Position numbers and translations under genes: made by a program
Assembly: GCA_964019425.1 (NCBI GenBank)
Contig: OZ025786.1
Span: 1,364,001 to 1,428,000, forward strand
Reading direction: 5' to 3'
Source of the DNA: Flectonema sp. DT1601
Taxonomy: Eukaryota > Euglenozoa > Diplonemea > Diplonemida > Diplonemidae
Length of the DNA stretch: 64,000 bases
In this document: positions 20,962 to 31,062 of the stretch, one piece after another
Numbering within the stretch: the first letter of the stretch is position 1
Layout: each line of letters begins with the position of its first letter
The notes under the pieces: generated by a model
Seen by the model: the letters and a program-made list of their open reading frames with translations, nothing else
Told to the model about the DNA's origin: nothing
Database searches by the model: none

Positions 20962-21035
20962 CTGTAAGCTGTGTGTGTATTTTGTGTTTGTTATGACAGA
21001 AGGAAAGAAAGAATGTCAAAATTGATCACCTTGCC
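20962..21035 (-). repeat. Right arm of the ~76-bp inverted repeat
   Basis: Reverse-complement partner of 17423-17498. It lies just after the last frame of the coiled-coil region and before the MITE copy at 21114. No flanking target duplication was found. Confidence 0.75.
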
Positions 21036-21113
21036 ATAGATACACTCGGTCAAACATGGTTTAATATTCTTTGCAATGAAATACTTTGGGATCAATCAAA
21101 AAGTACTGGAATA

Positions 21114-21529
21114 CTGTAAAGGGAAATATTCTTGTGGGGAAAAACCCGCGAGTTTTTTTTATTTTTTCTGGATCCGCGAGAATTTTTCCCCGCGAGAGTA
21201 TTTCCCTGACAGCATACATTTTTATACAGCCATTTTGTTGTGAAGAAAATGCATGTGTTACAAAGGAAGGTTACAGCAAAAATTATTTTCATTATGCAGC
21301 ATGGTTGTTTTTAGTTGTGTTAGCTGGTAAATAATTCTTTTTTCCAGCTTGCACTTGAGGATTCCTCACATTCTTGATCACTTTTGCAAAAATCCTCTGT
21401 GGCAGGGAAGTATTCTTGTGGGGAAAAACCCGCGAGTTTGAAAAAAAATCCCCAAATCCGCGAGAATATTTCCCCGCGGGAATATTTCCCCGCAAGAATA
21501 TTTCCCCGCGAGAATATTTCACTTTACAG
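21114..21529 (-). mobile_element. MITE with TA target duplication, copy 2
   Basis: 416-bp element from CTGTAAAGGG to CACTTTACAG flanked by TA (21112-21113, 21530-21531), in the opposite orientation to copy 1. The CCCCGCGAGAATATTT sub-repeats at its right end correspond to the left end of copy 1. The interior is related but diverged, so the family is older than the Mutator-like one. Confidence 0.8.
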
Positions 21530-21566
21530 TATTTCAAATACTACTACTCAACGCTACGCGTCCAAG

Positions 21567-21905
21567 TGAGAGTGAAGGATCAGATGACAGAAGCAATCAG
21601 ATTTGAAGTTGAGGTTTTGCAGGGACGTGTGGCCTCCCCGACTCTCTTCAATCTCGTCTTTCAACTACTACTACTGTCTCTGGATCTTTTAAAAACGGAA
21701 TCTTACAAATTCACAACCTGTAACCTAGAATTGTTCTTAGCTGCCTCCTTCGCAGATGACCTTCAAATCACAACATCTTCGAAAGCTGGAGACGAGCTCT
21801 TAAAATGTTAGCAAAATTCCTGAAATGGACCAAGTACGGAAAGGGAAACTTCGGAGGGTTGGGAAAAGGTGACTTCCTCGACCCCTTTCGAAGGAAACAC
21901 TGATA
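21567..21905 (+). pseudogene. Non-LTR retrotransposon (LINE) reverse transcriptase fragment
   Basis: The frame contains EVLQGRVASPTLFNLVFQLL followed after about 35 residues by AASFADDLQI. These are the two neighbouring LINE-type RT blocks (QG..LSP.LFNL and Y/F-A-D-D). The FADD core is intact but only about 80 residues survive before the frame ends at 21811. A short continuation (LAKFLKWTKYGKGNF) is in another frame. No endonuclease, 5' part or poly-A tail is recognisable. The fragment abuts the MITE at 21529. Confidence 0.6.
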
Positions 21906-22351
21906 AATCGTCAGTACCTTTGGGCAAGACTAACAAGGTTACGGTGAAACCAGGATACAGCCGCTCTTTTTTGTAGTCGCAACAGGTGTTCTCGCGCAAG
22001 AACTGTCCGGAAGCCTGAAGGTTGGACATCTCCAACAACACTCTTCCACAACTAGCCGCCGCACTTCGAGCACATTATTTATAACATCTTTTTTAGAACA
22101 GTTCAAAAGGTGGCTCTTTAGGGTGCCAACCTAGTAACTCTTTCTGGTACAAGTCGAATACGGTCTTGTTATTGTTATTATTATATCTTTTCATCACAGT
22201 CACATCCGTTGTCTAATGAGCTTGTGTGAACTTATTGTAGTTTGTTTATGTTTTAAGTGTTGTATGTTTGATTATTTTTCAGAATAGGCCACCTGTATGA
22301 TGACCACAAGATAAAAAAAAATAAATAAATAAAAAAAAAACTAATGGAAAA
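21906..22351. other. Intergenic DNA before the gene cluster
   Basis: No gene is seen. TTTGATTATTTTTCAG ending at 22282, about 70 bases before the first ATG of the cluster, could be a trans-splice or 5' UTR acceptor. Confidence 0.4.
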
Positions 22352-23797
22352 ATGTATCAAGAAACATTAACACTTTCTAACATGGAGAGAGAAGTAGAAG
22401 AGGCAATTACTGAGTCACATCAAACAATAGTAGATACGGATCAAATTGTGTCTGCTTCTAAGGAACAGATGCAGGGATTAGTATTATCACCGTTGATGAG
22501 TAATAAAGGCGGTAACAAGTCCCCTAGTAACAGATCGTTCGAGGCATTTGTTTGTGTAGACATCAACGGTAGCAGAACTATAATCACTGCTTCAGTTAAA
22601 GAATATATTAGTTGTTTAACGACCTTTAGACAGGAATTAGAAAAAATCTTAAAGAAAGAAAATCCTGATTTTCCTGGTCTTGATACAGCAACATATTGGG
22701 ATCCCATTGTCAGAAAATGGCTTGTATTGGAAGAGGGAGTGATGTTGCCACATAAAGTTCAAATATTTTGTACTCCACGTGACAGAGTCGTTGATGATGA
22801 AGTGAATCTTTCTTCTAAGTTGAGTTTGGGTACACCACTACCAAACTTACAAGCGACAAGCACTACTTTGGGTGGGCCGTCAGTTAAATTGGCATCTCCG
22901 ATGTATCGACTTAATGGAATGAGAACAGCCAGCGTATCTGACGAATTGATTTCGACACTTAACACAGCTGAGATGAGAACACCATCGCCAGAGAGTAGGT
23001 TTCGCAATCAAAATCATCATTTAGTTTCACTTACTGACGGATTTGGTTACAGTGAGCTTCACGAACCTGCTGTTGATATCCACCACGAGATTGGACCTGT
23101 TGATGCTCTAACAACAAGTAGCCCTTTAATGAGATCTGAATCACCTGTTTGCGATGAAGATAAAATTCGTATTGAATACTACTTGTCAGTGATTGAAAGA
23201 CAGAGGAGTCATATCCTTGACTTAGAGGGTACAGTTAGAGATTTAAAAAATAAAAATCAATTGTTGACTGTCGGTAACAAAACGACTGATATAAGTAGTC
23301 CATTGGCGACAATCAGTTTAAGTGATCAGAAAACACCGGAAATACTGAAACAGGCGTCTCCAATCCAGGCGATTCCAGCAACTCCCGTTGTGAAGCCAGA
23401 GCTTGTTCCAAAACCATTATATTGCAGGTTACGCATTCAGAACACTCGCAATGTCAGTAGCGTTGTTCCATTCTTATATAAGAAAAGAGTATTGACAATT
23501 GAGAATTGGAGTAATGTGGTTCCTAAAATTATTATGAATTATACAAAAGATGGTCTTCTCCATCCCCTTGAAACAATTACTCCTATCCGCTTCGCGACAT
23601 TCACCAGTGACAGAATGTCAGTGAATTGTTCTTTTTTGATCTCTACAAGTGTGAGTACCCGTGTATTTATTGCTGATGATGTTTCAGTATTTGGTAGCTG
23701 GTTGGATTGGGCGACGTCTGCAGAAAACATTAGTAGTATACCATGTAGTGGTATTCTTCCCTCACCTGAAGTAGGATATGTCCCATCACCTCATTGA
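22352..23797 (+). CDS. Conserved-looking hypothetical protein, 481 aa
   Basis: I do not recognise this protein. It is a single uninterrupted frame; the first ATG (after AATGGAAAA) is used, and a second in-frame ATG ten codons later is possible. Visible parts: an acidic start; a globular segment at about residues 67-150 (FEAFVCVDINGSRTIITASV, then PIVRKWLVLEEGVMLP) that could be a ubiquitin-like or PB1-like fold; a Ser/Thr/Pro-rich linker; a predicted coiled coil near residue 275 (YYLSVIERQRSHILDLEGTV); and a C-terminal beta-rich segment at about 375-465. No signal peptide or membrane span is seen. It is the first gene of the + strand cluster. Confidence 0.75.
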   Translation: MYQETLTLSNMEREVEEAITESHQTIVDTDQIVSASKEQMQGLVLSPLMSNKGGNKSPSNRSFEAFVCVDINGSRTIITASVKEYISCLTTFRQELEKILKKENPDFPGLDTATYWDPIVRKWLVLEEGVMLPHKVQIFCTPRDRVVDDEVNLSSKLSLGTPLPNLQATSTTLGGPSVKLASPMYRLNGMRTASVSDELISTLNTAEMRTPSPESRFRNQNHHLVSLTDGFGYSELHEPAVDIHHEIGPVDALTTSSPLMRSESPVCDEDKIRIEYYLSVIERQRSHILDLEGTVRDLKNKNQLLTVGNKTTDISSPLATISLSDQKTPEILKQASPIQAIPATPVVKPELVPKPLYCRLRIQNTRNVSSVVPFLYKKRVLTIENWSNVVPKIIMNYTKDGLLHPLETITPIRFATFTSDRMSVNCSFLISTSVSTRVFIADDVSVFGSWLDWATSAENISSIPCSGILPSPEVGYVPSPH

Positions 23798-24145
23798 GTG
23801 TGTGCTAACAATTTCCAACTCGAAAGAAAAAAAAAAAAAAAAAAAAAAAAAGTCGTATTTTGAAAAAAGGTAAAGAACACAGATTATTAAACAATAACGA
23901 AGATGAATTAATGATGTCCTTTTTGTGATTCGATTCGATTGTGTGCTCTGTTGTATCTCGCCTTTTGTATTCCAACATAATTTTCAAAATAATGATTTTA
24001 TTGTTTTATTTTATTGTATAAGTTATGTGACTGGTTGTGTCTTGTCTCCACAAAAAAAATAAGCTGTTTCTCAAACTGTTATTGTTTTTTTAAGGAGGGT
24101 GGGGGTAAGGGGAAGAGGAGGGAAAAAAAAAACAATAATAAAAAA
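23798..24145. other. Intergenic, A- and T-rich
   Basis: Poly-A tract near 23825-23850 and a purine-rich stretch before the next ATG. No gene is seen. Confidence 0.5.
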
Positions 24146-25924
24146 ATGAAAACCGCTCATGTGAATAACACCAATGACGGAAACAACATAAGCGCCTGGG
24201 TACTGGCTGATCGTGCTTTGCAGAAGGAATCTGCTGATAGAGAAGGGCTTCGTGTCTCATCAGCTTTGAAGAATTGGCCGCCATATGGAGCAGTATTAAA
24301 TAGAGATAATACAGGTGCAAGGAATAGACTTTACTCTCGATTGCAGAGCCCATCATCAATCGGTTCTAGTGTTAACACTTTTGTTAGAAATTCTGTTCGG
24401 AATGATTCGTACATTTCTTTATCATCGATTTACAGTAGTCAATCATCACGTCAAAGTACCACTATCACTCCACCTAATACCCCAGATGCAGGATGGATCA
24501 CGACAGTGTTAGCAGACTGGCTTACTATTTTATATGAAGAAGTTCAATCACCTCTGGAACCCTTACTCGGTTGCGTTAGAACTTTAGTTTTTGAAGACAC
24601 TGAATTGGAAGACGTCTCTGAGAGGAAATATTACAACACATTGAAACTTCCGATCTTGGCAGAAAAATTAGCGATTGTCGTACAGGAAGAGTTACCTCAA
24701 CAAGTAGCTTCTCAATATGATGATATCTTAAAGAGATTATCTGATTATTATGAACCCTGGAATCCTCTTCGTAGATTCCTCTGTGATAGTTGGATGTGGA
24801 TTTGGTATGGAGTACCCGAAACTATTGTTCCACTGGCACTTGAATGCTTTGTGGAACAAGCCAGTCCATGCTGCGCTGCAGCTTCATCAGCAACAGCAAT
24901 AAATATGCTCTTAAAAAGACCCAGACAGTCTTACACTGATTGTAAAAAAGGTGATTCCAATTCCTTAATAGGAAGCTATACTGGAACTGGCAGGTCCACA
25001 GCAGGAGCTTTTAAAGCAGGTGATGCCATTGCTGTAATGGATCGGGACTTGGTTGATTCAATTGGAAAATTAATAAACACATTATATCTTGATGTTCCTT
25101 GTAATATTGCTGAACATATTTGTAATAGGATAGCACGCGACATGTCTCCACCTTCAGGTTCTTTGTATTTTCCACCACCCACCACTAAAGAACAACAGCA
25201 GACTGTACTGGAAGCAATTAAACAATCTCTTATTGATTTGGGTACTAAGGATTCTGAGCTGTTTTCTCAACTAAAATATGGATGTCCAAGACCGAAGTGT
25301 AAACTAGTAATGAGGAATCTCTATGTTCTTATAAGTAATATGTGGGGGTTGGCAAAATTACGATGTAAGAAACCATCGACTGCAAGATTCGGTTCATGGG
25401 GAGTAGTCATGGCAATAGAAAAACTAACATCAGCACACTCTCTCGGTATTAGCGTGAGTCTTCAGATACTGTCGGAGTATAGCTGGGCTGATTTTAAAAA
25501 AATGGTTTTACGACCACATGTTTCTGTGGTACTACACCTTCCAAACCACTACGCCACTGTTTATGGTTTTAGAGACGAAGAAATACTAACTGCTCGGAAA
25601 GGTCAGCCTCCCACGGATTGGATCTCGTGGGAGGAATTGCTACTGGTTCAGAATCGTAATAAAGAAGGCAGTATGATAGTTGCTTATCTAACAACGAATC
25701 CACCTCCTTTAAAGGCATCAATGAAGTCTATTGCTGCCGCCAGAGCTATAAAACAGTCAGCTGCCGCAGACGCATCCACGGAGTCATCGTCATCCGGGAG
25801 TAAATCAACGAAACAACCAAATTCAACTTTGGGATCACGCAGATTAAAAAAAACCAGCTGCTACTACAACAAAAGCACCCGTAAGAACTTGTCCTGTTGT
25901 TATGCTGGGAAGAAGAAAAGATGA
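24146..25924 (+). CDS. Papain-like-fold protein (C39/phytochelatin-synthase-like), 592 aa
   Basis: The start is placed at ATGAAAACC after an A-rich leader; the frame is open further upstream but has no ATG there. Near residue 238 QASPCCAAASSATAINML resembles the nucleophile helix of papain-fold peptidases of the C39/phytochelatin-synthase group. Near residue 466 LPNHYATVYGFRDEEILTAR followed by KGQPPTDWISWEE resembles the His-containing strand and tail of protist proteins that read HYALI...LTA+KGQ+P..W. The Cys-to-His distance (about 228) is much longer than in classical C39 domains, so there is a large insert. Whether it cleaves peptides is not shown. The C-terminus is Ser/Lys-rich. The peptidase-like fold is an inference; the gene itself is clear. 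Confidence 0.6.
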   Translation: MKTAHVNNTNDGNNISAWVLADRALQKESADREGLRVSSALKNWPPYGAVLNRDNTGARNRLYSRLQSPSSIGSSVNTFVRNSVRNDSYISLSSIYSSQSSRQSTTITPPNTPDAGWITTVLADWLTILYEEVQSPLEPLLGCVRTLVFEDTELEDVSERKYYNTLKLPILAEKLAIVVQEELPQQVASQYDDILKRLSDYYEPWNPLRRFLCDSWMWIWYGVPETIVPLALECFVEQASPCCAAASSATAINMLLKRPRQSYTDCKKGDSNSLIGSYTGTGRSTAGAFKAGDAIAVMDRDLVDSIGKLINTLYLDVPCNIAEHICNRIARDMSPPSGSLYFPPPTTKEQQQTVLEAIKQSLIDLGTKDSELFSQLKYGCPRPKCKLVMRNLYVLISNMWGLAKLRCKKPSTARFGSWGVVMAIEKLTSAHSLGISVSLQILSEYSWADFKKMVLRPHVSVVLHLPNHYATVYGFRDEEILTARKGQPPTDWISWEELLLVQNRNKEGSMIVAYLTTNPPPLKASMKSIAAARAIKQSAAADASTESSSSGSKSTKQPNSTLGSRRLKKTSCYYNKSTRKNLSCCYAGKKKR

Positions 25925-27475
25925 TAAACAAATATCAAATGGTGGTTAAAAGTTTTTTATTTATTAAATGAGATAATCTATTTCTTGGGTTACTTTTTTA
26001 CAAATTTACCCGGTAGTGTCAGATCCTCTTGTTACCCTCTTCACACTTTTTTTTTTGTTTTGTTTTGTGCTTTATATGATAAGGGCATCGTTCTAACCCG
26101 CCCCCCCGCTAAAGAGGCACAGTGACATGAGGGAAATTAAGAAAATAATAGGGGGTAAAAAAAAAGTTGGATAGATCACACTCAAATGTTTGATTGAAGA
26201 GCATCGCTAGGGCTCACGGTATCTTTAGGTAGTATGTAAGAAATATTTTTCGTTGTTTTTTGTTTTTTTTGTTTTTTTTTACAATTGACTACACACAACT
26301 TCCTGGTGAGGTATTTTTTTTTTTTTTTTTTCTTCTTTTTTTTTATACTTCCATGTCCGCTTTTTTCTCAAAAAAAAAAAATCCGCGAAATATTACTTTC
26401 TCTTTTTTTTTTCTCTTCTCCTTATAGGAGAAGACATGGTAGCACCTCTACAAAGCAGCCCATATTTTAAGATACTTTTTTTTTGTTTTTTGAATTCAAT
26501 TACCTCACTGTGAAGATTAGGTTCTGAAACCTGACTCGCAAGGAGAGCTCAATTTTGTATTTTTTAATATGATCTGTTGTTCTATGTTGCTTTAATATCG
26601 GAAGATTGGGTGCTCTGTGTCTGTGTGAGTTCTCTTCTGAAGTACCCATACAATGCAGCAACGTTTGGATTAAATAACTGTCCTCTTTTTTTCTTGTGTT
26701 GCCACAAGCGTGAATAGTGTTGGTTGGTCTCTTTTCACTGCAAGTAAGGTTTGGCCGAACCCTACATTTCGAGTTTCGAGTTGCTTTATATTTAATCATA
26801 GTATAAAGTTACCTCTCCTCCTCCATTTTTTTTTTTTTTTTTTTTCCTGTGAGAACATAAATCTCGGAAATTAAAAAAAAAAAACAAAGAGGAGGAAAAA
26901 TAGGAAAAAAAAAAAAAAAAAAAAAAAAACTGTCTTAGGGCTTTCAACTTTCGGGTTGGAGCAATAAGAAATATTAGTTTTTTCGAAACAACTTTTTCTT
27001 GTCAACTTGCTAATCAATTGTGTCGTATAGAACCAAACATATGCACCAAACATCTATTCTCTCTCTCTCTCTCTCTCTCTCTCCCAGATCTCGAAGACGC
27101 GTTTTATGATTGAAAGAGAACTTGTGTCGCAGTGACGTAAACAGCCTTTACTTGAGAGGTGTGTTTCCGGTTCGTGGTACAAACAACTTTTACTGGCTTT
27201 GTTTGGCAGACACATTTGATAGCTGTTATTGATAATGCTCACCAGAAATGCAAAAAAGAAAAAAAAAGAAAAAACTGAGCCTTAGATAATTTTCTTAACA
27301 TACATAGTTTCTTCTGTCTTCTTTTATGTCAATCTTATCTTATCTTTTGTGTTTTTTTTTTTTTAATCTGGTTTTTTATCCTATTTCTTTTGTCTGTGTG
27401 TTTAATTCAGGGGGGTCTATCGACCGTAATAACTCTACTTTATTACAGCTGGGCAGCACTAGTACACTTTTGTAA

Positions 27476-27506
<31 letters not shown>

Positions 27507-27511
27507 ATCAA
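25925..27511. other. 1.6-kb intergenic region
   Basis: Homopolymer-rich, with a (CT)n microsatellite at about 27060-27083. A pyrimidine tract CCTATTTCTTTTGTCTGTGT ending in TTTAATTCAG at 27410, about 100 bases before the ARPC1 start, is a good acceptor candidate. No gene or RNA is recognised. Confidence 0.5.
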
Positions 27512-28960
27512 ATGTCGATGAGGAAAAAGCCTGAGAAGACTGCGCTGTGCCCGACAGCCATTACATGCCATTGCTACAACGCAGATAAGACGAGAGTAGC
27601 ACTGTGTGCAAGTACTCCTGATATTTTTATTTACGAAGTGGAAGGATCGGATTCCACAAAATGGAAGCTACTTGAGACCCTTACTGCGGTATGTTATGAT
27701 ATCTTTATGTATCACTGCCTTTATTACTATTGACAACACACTATAATACCAACAGCATGATATGAATGTCCTCAGCATTGATTGGGGTCCAAAGAAAGAC
27801 AGAATTGTCAGCTGCAGTGAAGATCGCACAGCATACGTCTGGGAGAAGAAAGATGGAAAATGGGATCAAGCTCTTGTCGTGTTAGGTCCAAACTGTACTT
27901 ACGGAGGATTAGATGTGAAATGGTCACCAAGTGAAGAAAAATTCGTTGTTGGAACCGGAAGCAGTCAAGCCCACGTTTGCTACTACGACTCTGGAAATGA
28001 CTGGTGGCTTTCAAAGGGAGCAAAGGGACACACCAGTTCCTGCATTACCAGCGCATGGATGCCTGGAGGTGATTTAGTTATGGCGACTGGCTCAACCGAT
28101 AGCAGAGTTATCATAACATCTGGTTACATTAGAACTGTTGATGGTAAATGTCCTAACCCTGGTAAGGTTGGAACTAAACTCGGAACAGTACAACTTGGTG
28201 GATGGGTTCACTGTGTAACCTTTAGGTGTGTTACTTTACTATTATTTACTGTACGTTACACATTAAGACACGAAGTGTCTTATTTATCTTAGTACCATCT
28301 AAAACTATCATTTGTTTTGTGTCCCTACGATTTATTGATTGAGAGTATTTCTTAACAACAAAAAAAAAAAACAGTCCGAATGGAGATGTACTTTGCGCAG
28401 TTACTCACGATTCAGCAATTTCGTTTATCGACACTTCTGACACGACTTACAAAAAGATTCAAAATATCTACCTCAAGACTCTACCTTTTAATAGCTGTAT
28501 CTTTTTAGACGATGCGACATGTGTAGCAGGTGGAAATGATTTTTATCCAGTCTGCTTTAAATATGACGGTAAAGAATGGAAGATGGTGGTATGTGTTACT
28601 CCTATTAAGACCTTACTTGATATTTAATGAGATTAACATCACATCCAATACAGGGAAAATGGATTGAAGGAAGCAAGCAATTAGAGAAAACTACTTCAGC
28701 GACATCACGTGCAATGGCAATGTTTCAGGATCAGGCGAAATTTGGCAACTCGCAAGTATGGTATTATGTTTCTAGGAACTGCTCTATCAACTACTAATAA
28801 CAATCAAAATAAAATCACACAGGGAGGAAGTAAAGCAACAAAGACTAAACATCAGTCAGCAATCATGAGTATTCAGAGAATAAAATCTGACACCTTCTCT
28901 ACTTCTGGAGCAGATGGTCAGTTAAACATATGGAAGCTTGCAGACATGAAGAGTGAGTAG
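27512..28960 (+). CDS. ARPC1: Arp2/3 complex subunit 1 (ARPC1, p41), five exons
   Basis: WD40 subunit of the Arp2/3 complex that nucleates branched actin filaments. The exons I infer are 27512-27688, 27756-28225, 28375-28588, 28654-28755 and 28823-28960. They join in frame to 366 residues, the usual ARPC1 size (about 370). Across the joins the reading is continuous: LLETLTA/HDMNVLSIDWGP, VHCVTF/SPNGDVLCAVTHDS and WKMV/GKWIEG. Typical family segments are TCHCYNADKT near the start, DRIVSCSEDRTAYVWE, GLDVKWSPSEEKFVVGTG and a final DTFSTSGADGQLNIWKL. The four introns (67, 149, 65 and 67 bp) start GTATG or GTGTG and end in ACAG. Intron 2 ends with an A run before CAG. Confidence 0.95.
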
Positions 28961-29937
28961 GATGATACTAAGAAACACTCTCACGTCTAGCCTCAAGCAG
29001 TGTTTCTGATTAACTGTTTCGAGTTACTTAGTGATTGGAATACGATAGAAATGTACGATCGTCTTTGACCAATGGAATAGAGAAACACCTGTTCCGATGA
29101 GTGGTCACATCCTGGGCGACAACAGAGATAATGTTTCATTAGTTGTAAGAGACCGAGTTGGTCAGAAAAAAGGTGTTTTTATAACACGGTTAGCCTTAGC
29201 GTGGGGGTGGGGGTAGGAGGAAGGGAAAAAAAAAAAAATGAAAATTCTCGACCAATAGTGTGACCATTGCGTTGCACCTGTGGACTGGAGGGGAAGTCTT
29301 TATGTTATATTTCTCAATTTTTTTTGTTTTTGTTTTTGTTTGTTTGCTTCGCTTGTACCTACGCATGAAATGTTCTTTCACAGAAGTGTGTGATCGTTGT
29401 GTATTAGCATTGACCGTCCCTGAATTGGTATGGTCTATTGGTGGGGGAAGAATGTTTACTGTCCGGAAAAAAAAAAAAAAAAAAAAAAAAATAAGGAGAA
29501 ACCAAGAAACTGAAAATTAACAAACAACGAGAAGAATAAGGAAAAAAATAAAAAAATAAAAAAAGGAAGGAAAAAAAAACAAAACAAAAAAAGAAAACCA
29601 ATTTTTGGATTAAGGTGGTCGCTGGGTGAAAATTCGTACTCGTGTGAATTGAAAATGCAAAACTATTTTCTTCTGTTTTTTTTTTTTTTTTTTTTTTTTT
29701 TTTTCTATGTCCTCGCCGTTCCCAACCTCTCCCCTCCCTTCTCGCCTCGTCGTTCGTAAGTAATACCCACCGTCGACATCGTTTGGTATTGCATTGGGTG
29801 ATTATATTTAACAAACACTGGCATTATTTACATTCTCACAAGACAATCAAATGAAGTGATCACTCTTTTTCACTTTCTCTCTTCGTGTATTCTCAAATTG
29901 ACTTTACTTAACAATGTAAAGAATACCAACAAAAACA
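28961..29937. other. Intergenic, homopolymer-rich
   Basis: Contains long A and T tracts (29466-29490, 29678-29704). No gene or RNA is recognised. Confidence 0.5.
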
Positions 29938-30911
29938 ATGAATGACATCCGATGGTTAATTAATTTTGATAAATGGAATCCATCGGAATCTGAATGGGAA
30001 TCTCTTCTCAACGAAGTTGGTGAAGAAGAAGCAACACGAATTCGTAGATTTAACAGAGGAAGAGGAATTGTCGGAAGAGTAAATCCCGATGCGAAAAGCA
30101 GTCTTCTCGGAAGACTGATGATATCGTCGATGATGAAACAATGTAATATTTTAGGGTCATTAAAACGAACAAAAGAAGGAAAACCTTTCATCGAATACGA
30201 CGATAAAACAAAACGATCACCCTTAAACTTTAACATCTCACACGCGGGTAAATACGTCTCTTTCGTGATGACTACTTCAGCTCTCATCGGAGTTGATGTT
30301 ATGGAACTCCAATTGGTACCTAAAAAAGACCTAACCCAATATAATATATCAGAATTCTTCGACTCTATGGATGATTGTTTCACCGTATCGGAATGGAGCT
30401 TCGTAAGGAGTGGTGATACTCTCGAAGAACAGCTACTTAATTTTTATACTTTGTGGACTTTGAAAGAATCGTATATTAAGGCTGTTGGTATTGGTCTTGG
30501 TCTTTCCCTTAAGAGAATTGAATTTACGACGTCTCCGTGGGATGCTGAGACTGCAACAGCAACTGTTCTTATTGACGGGAAACCTTCTCAGTCACTTTGG
30601 AATTTCAGTTTAAGAAAATTTGATAATCACGTTGTCGCTTTAGCAACGACACCTAACTTTGATGAATCGATTTCTTCTTTGAGAGATGTATTACCGACTG
30701 ATACGTTGGGCATCCCAAGTGAAGCAGCAGCCGTTACATCTTTACCTTTCACATTTATATCAGTTTCCGATCTAGGTGAGTAGATCTTAATTACCCCGAT
30801 GCGTTTTTTATTTTCTTTTTTTTTTTTGTTATAAACTAATGTTCTTTATACTTTATTACCACAGGTTATGTTATGTCGGTTGTTAGTTTGCATCAGTTGT
30901 TGAATTTATGA
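29938..30911 (+). CDS. 4'-phosphopantetheinyl transferase, AASDHPPT/Lys5 type
   Basis: Transfers phosphopantetheine from CoA to carrier-protein serines. Family landmarks: an N-terminal half with RIRRFN and GRLM, LNFNISHAGKYVSFV, the Mg-binding GVDVMEL and the catalytic WTLKESYIKAVGIGL. It is a two-subdomain eukaryotic-type enzyme. Reading straight on, the frame ends at 30783. A canonical donor at 30776 (GTGAGT) and an acceptor ending at 30864 (TTATTACCACAG) would instead add GYVMSVVSLHQLLNL and stop at 30911, giving 294 residues. I prefer the spliced model because both sites are strong, but the unspliced 281-residue form is possible. Its partner carrier proteins would be mitochondrial ACP or fatty-acid/polyketide synthases. 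Confidence 0.88.
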
Positions 30912-30937
30912 TTTTTTTTTTTTTTTTTAAAAATTAA

Positions 30938-30953
30938 TTCTTTCTGTTCACAG
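30938..30953 (+). promoter_or_regulatory. Candidate trans-splice or 5' UTR splice acceptor
   Basis: AATTCTTTCTGTTCACAG: a pyrimidine-rich tract ending in CAG, 110 bases before the phosphatase ATG and after the end of the preceding gene. Confidence 0.45.
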
Positions 30954-31062
30954 ATTCCGTATTATTGGGGGAAGGGATTTTTTGCTTCTTTCTTCAAAAA
31001 AAAAAAAAAAAAAAAAAAAGAGGAAAAAAAAAAAAAAAAAAAAAGAAAGATAAAATAATAGA

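Noticed and set aside
1-22000. CRISPR array
   Set aside because: The regular repeats are ~95-base hairpin units with homopolymer linkers, not short repeats with unique spacers, and the genome is clearly eukaryotic.
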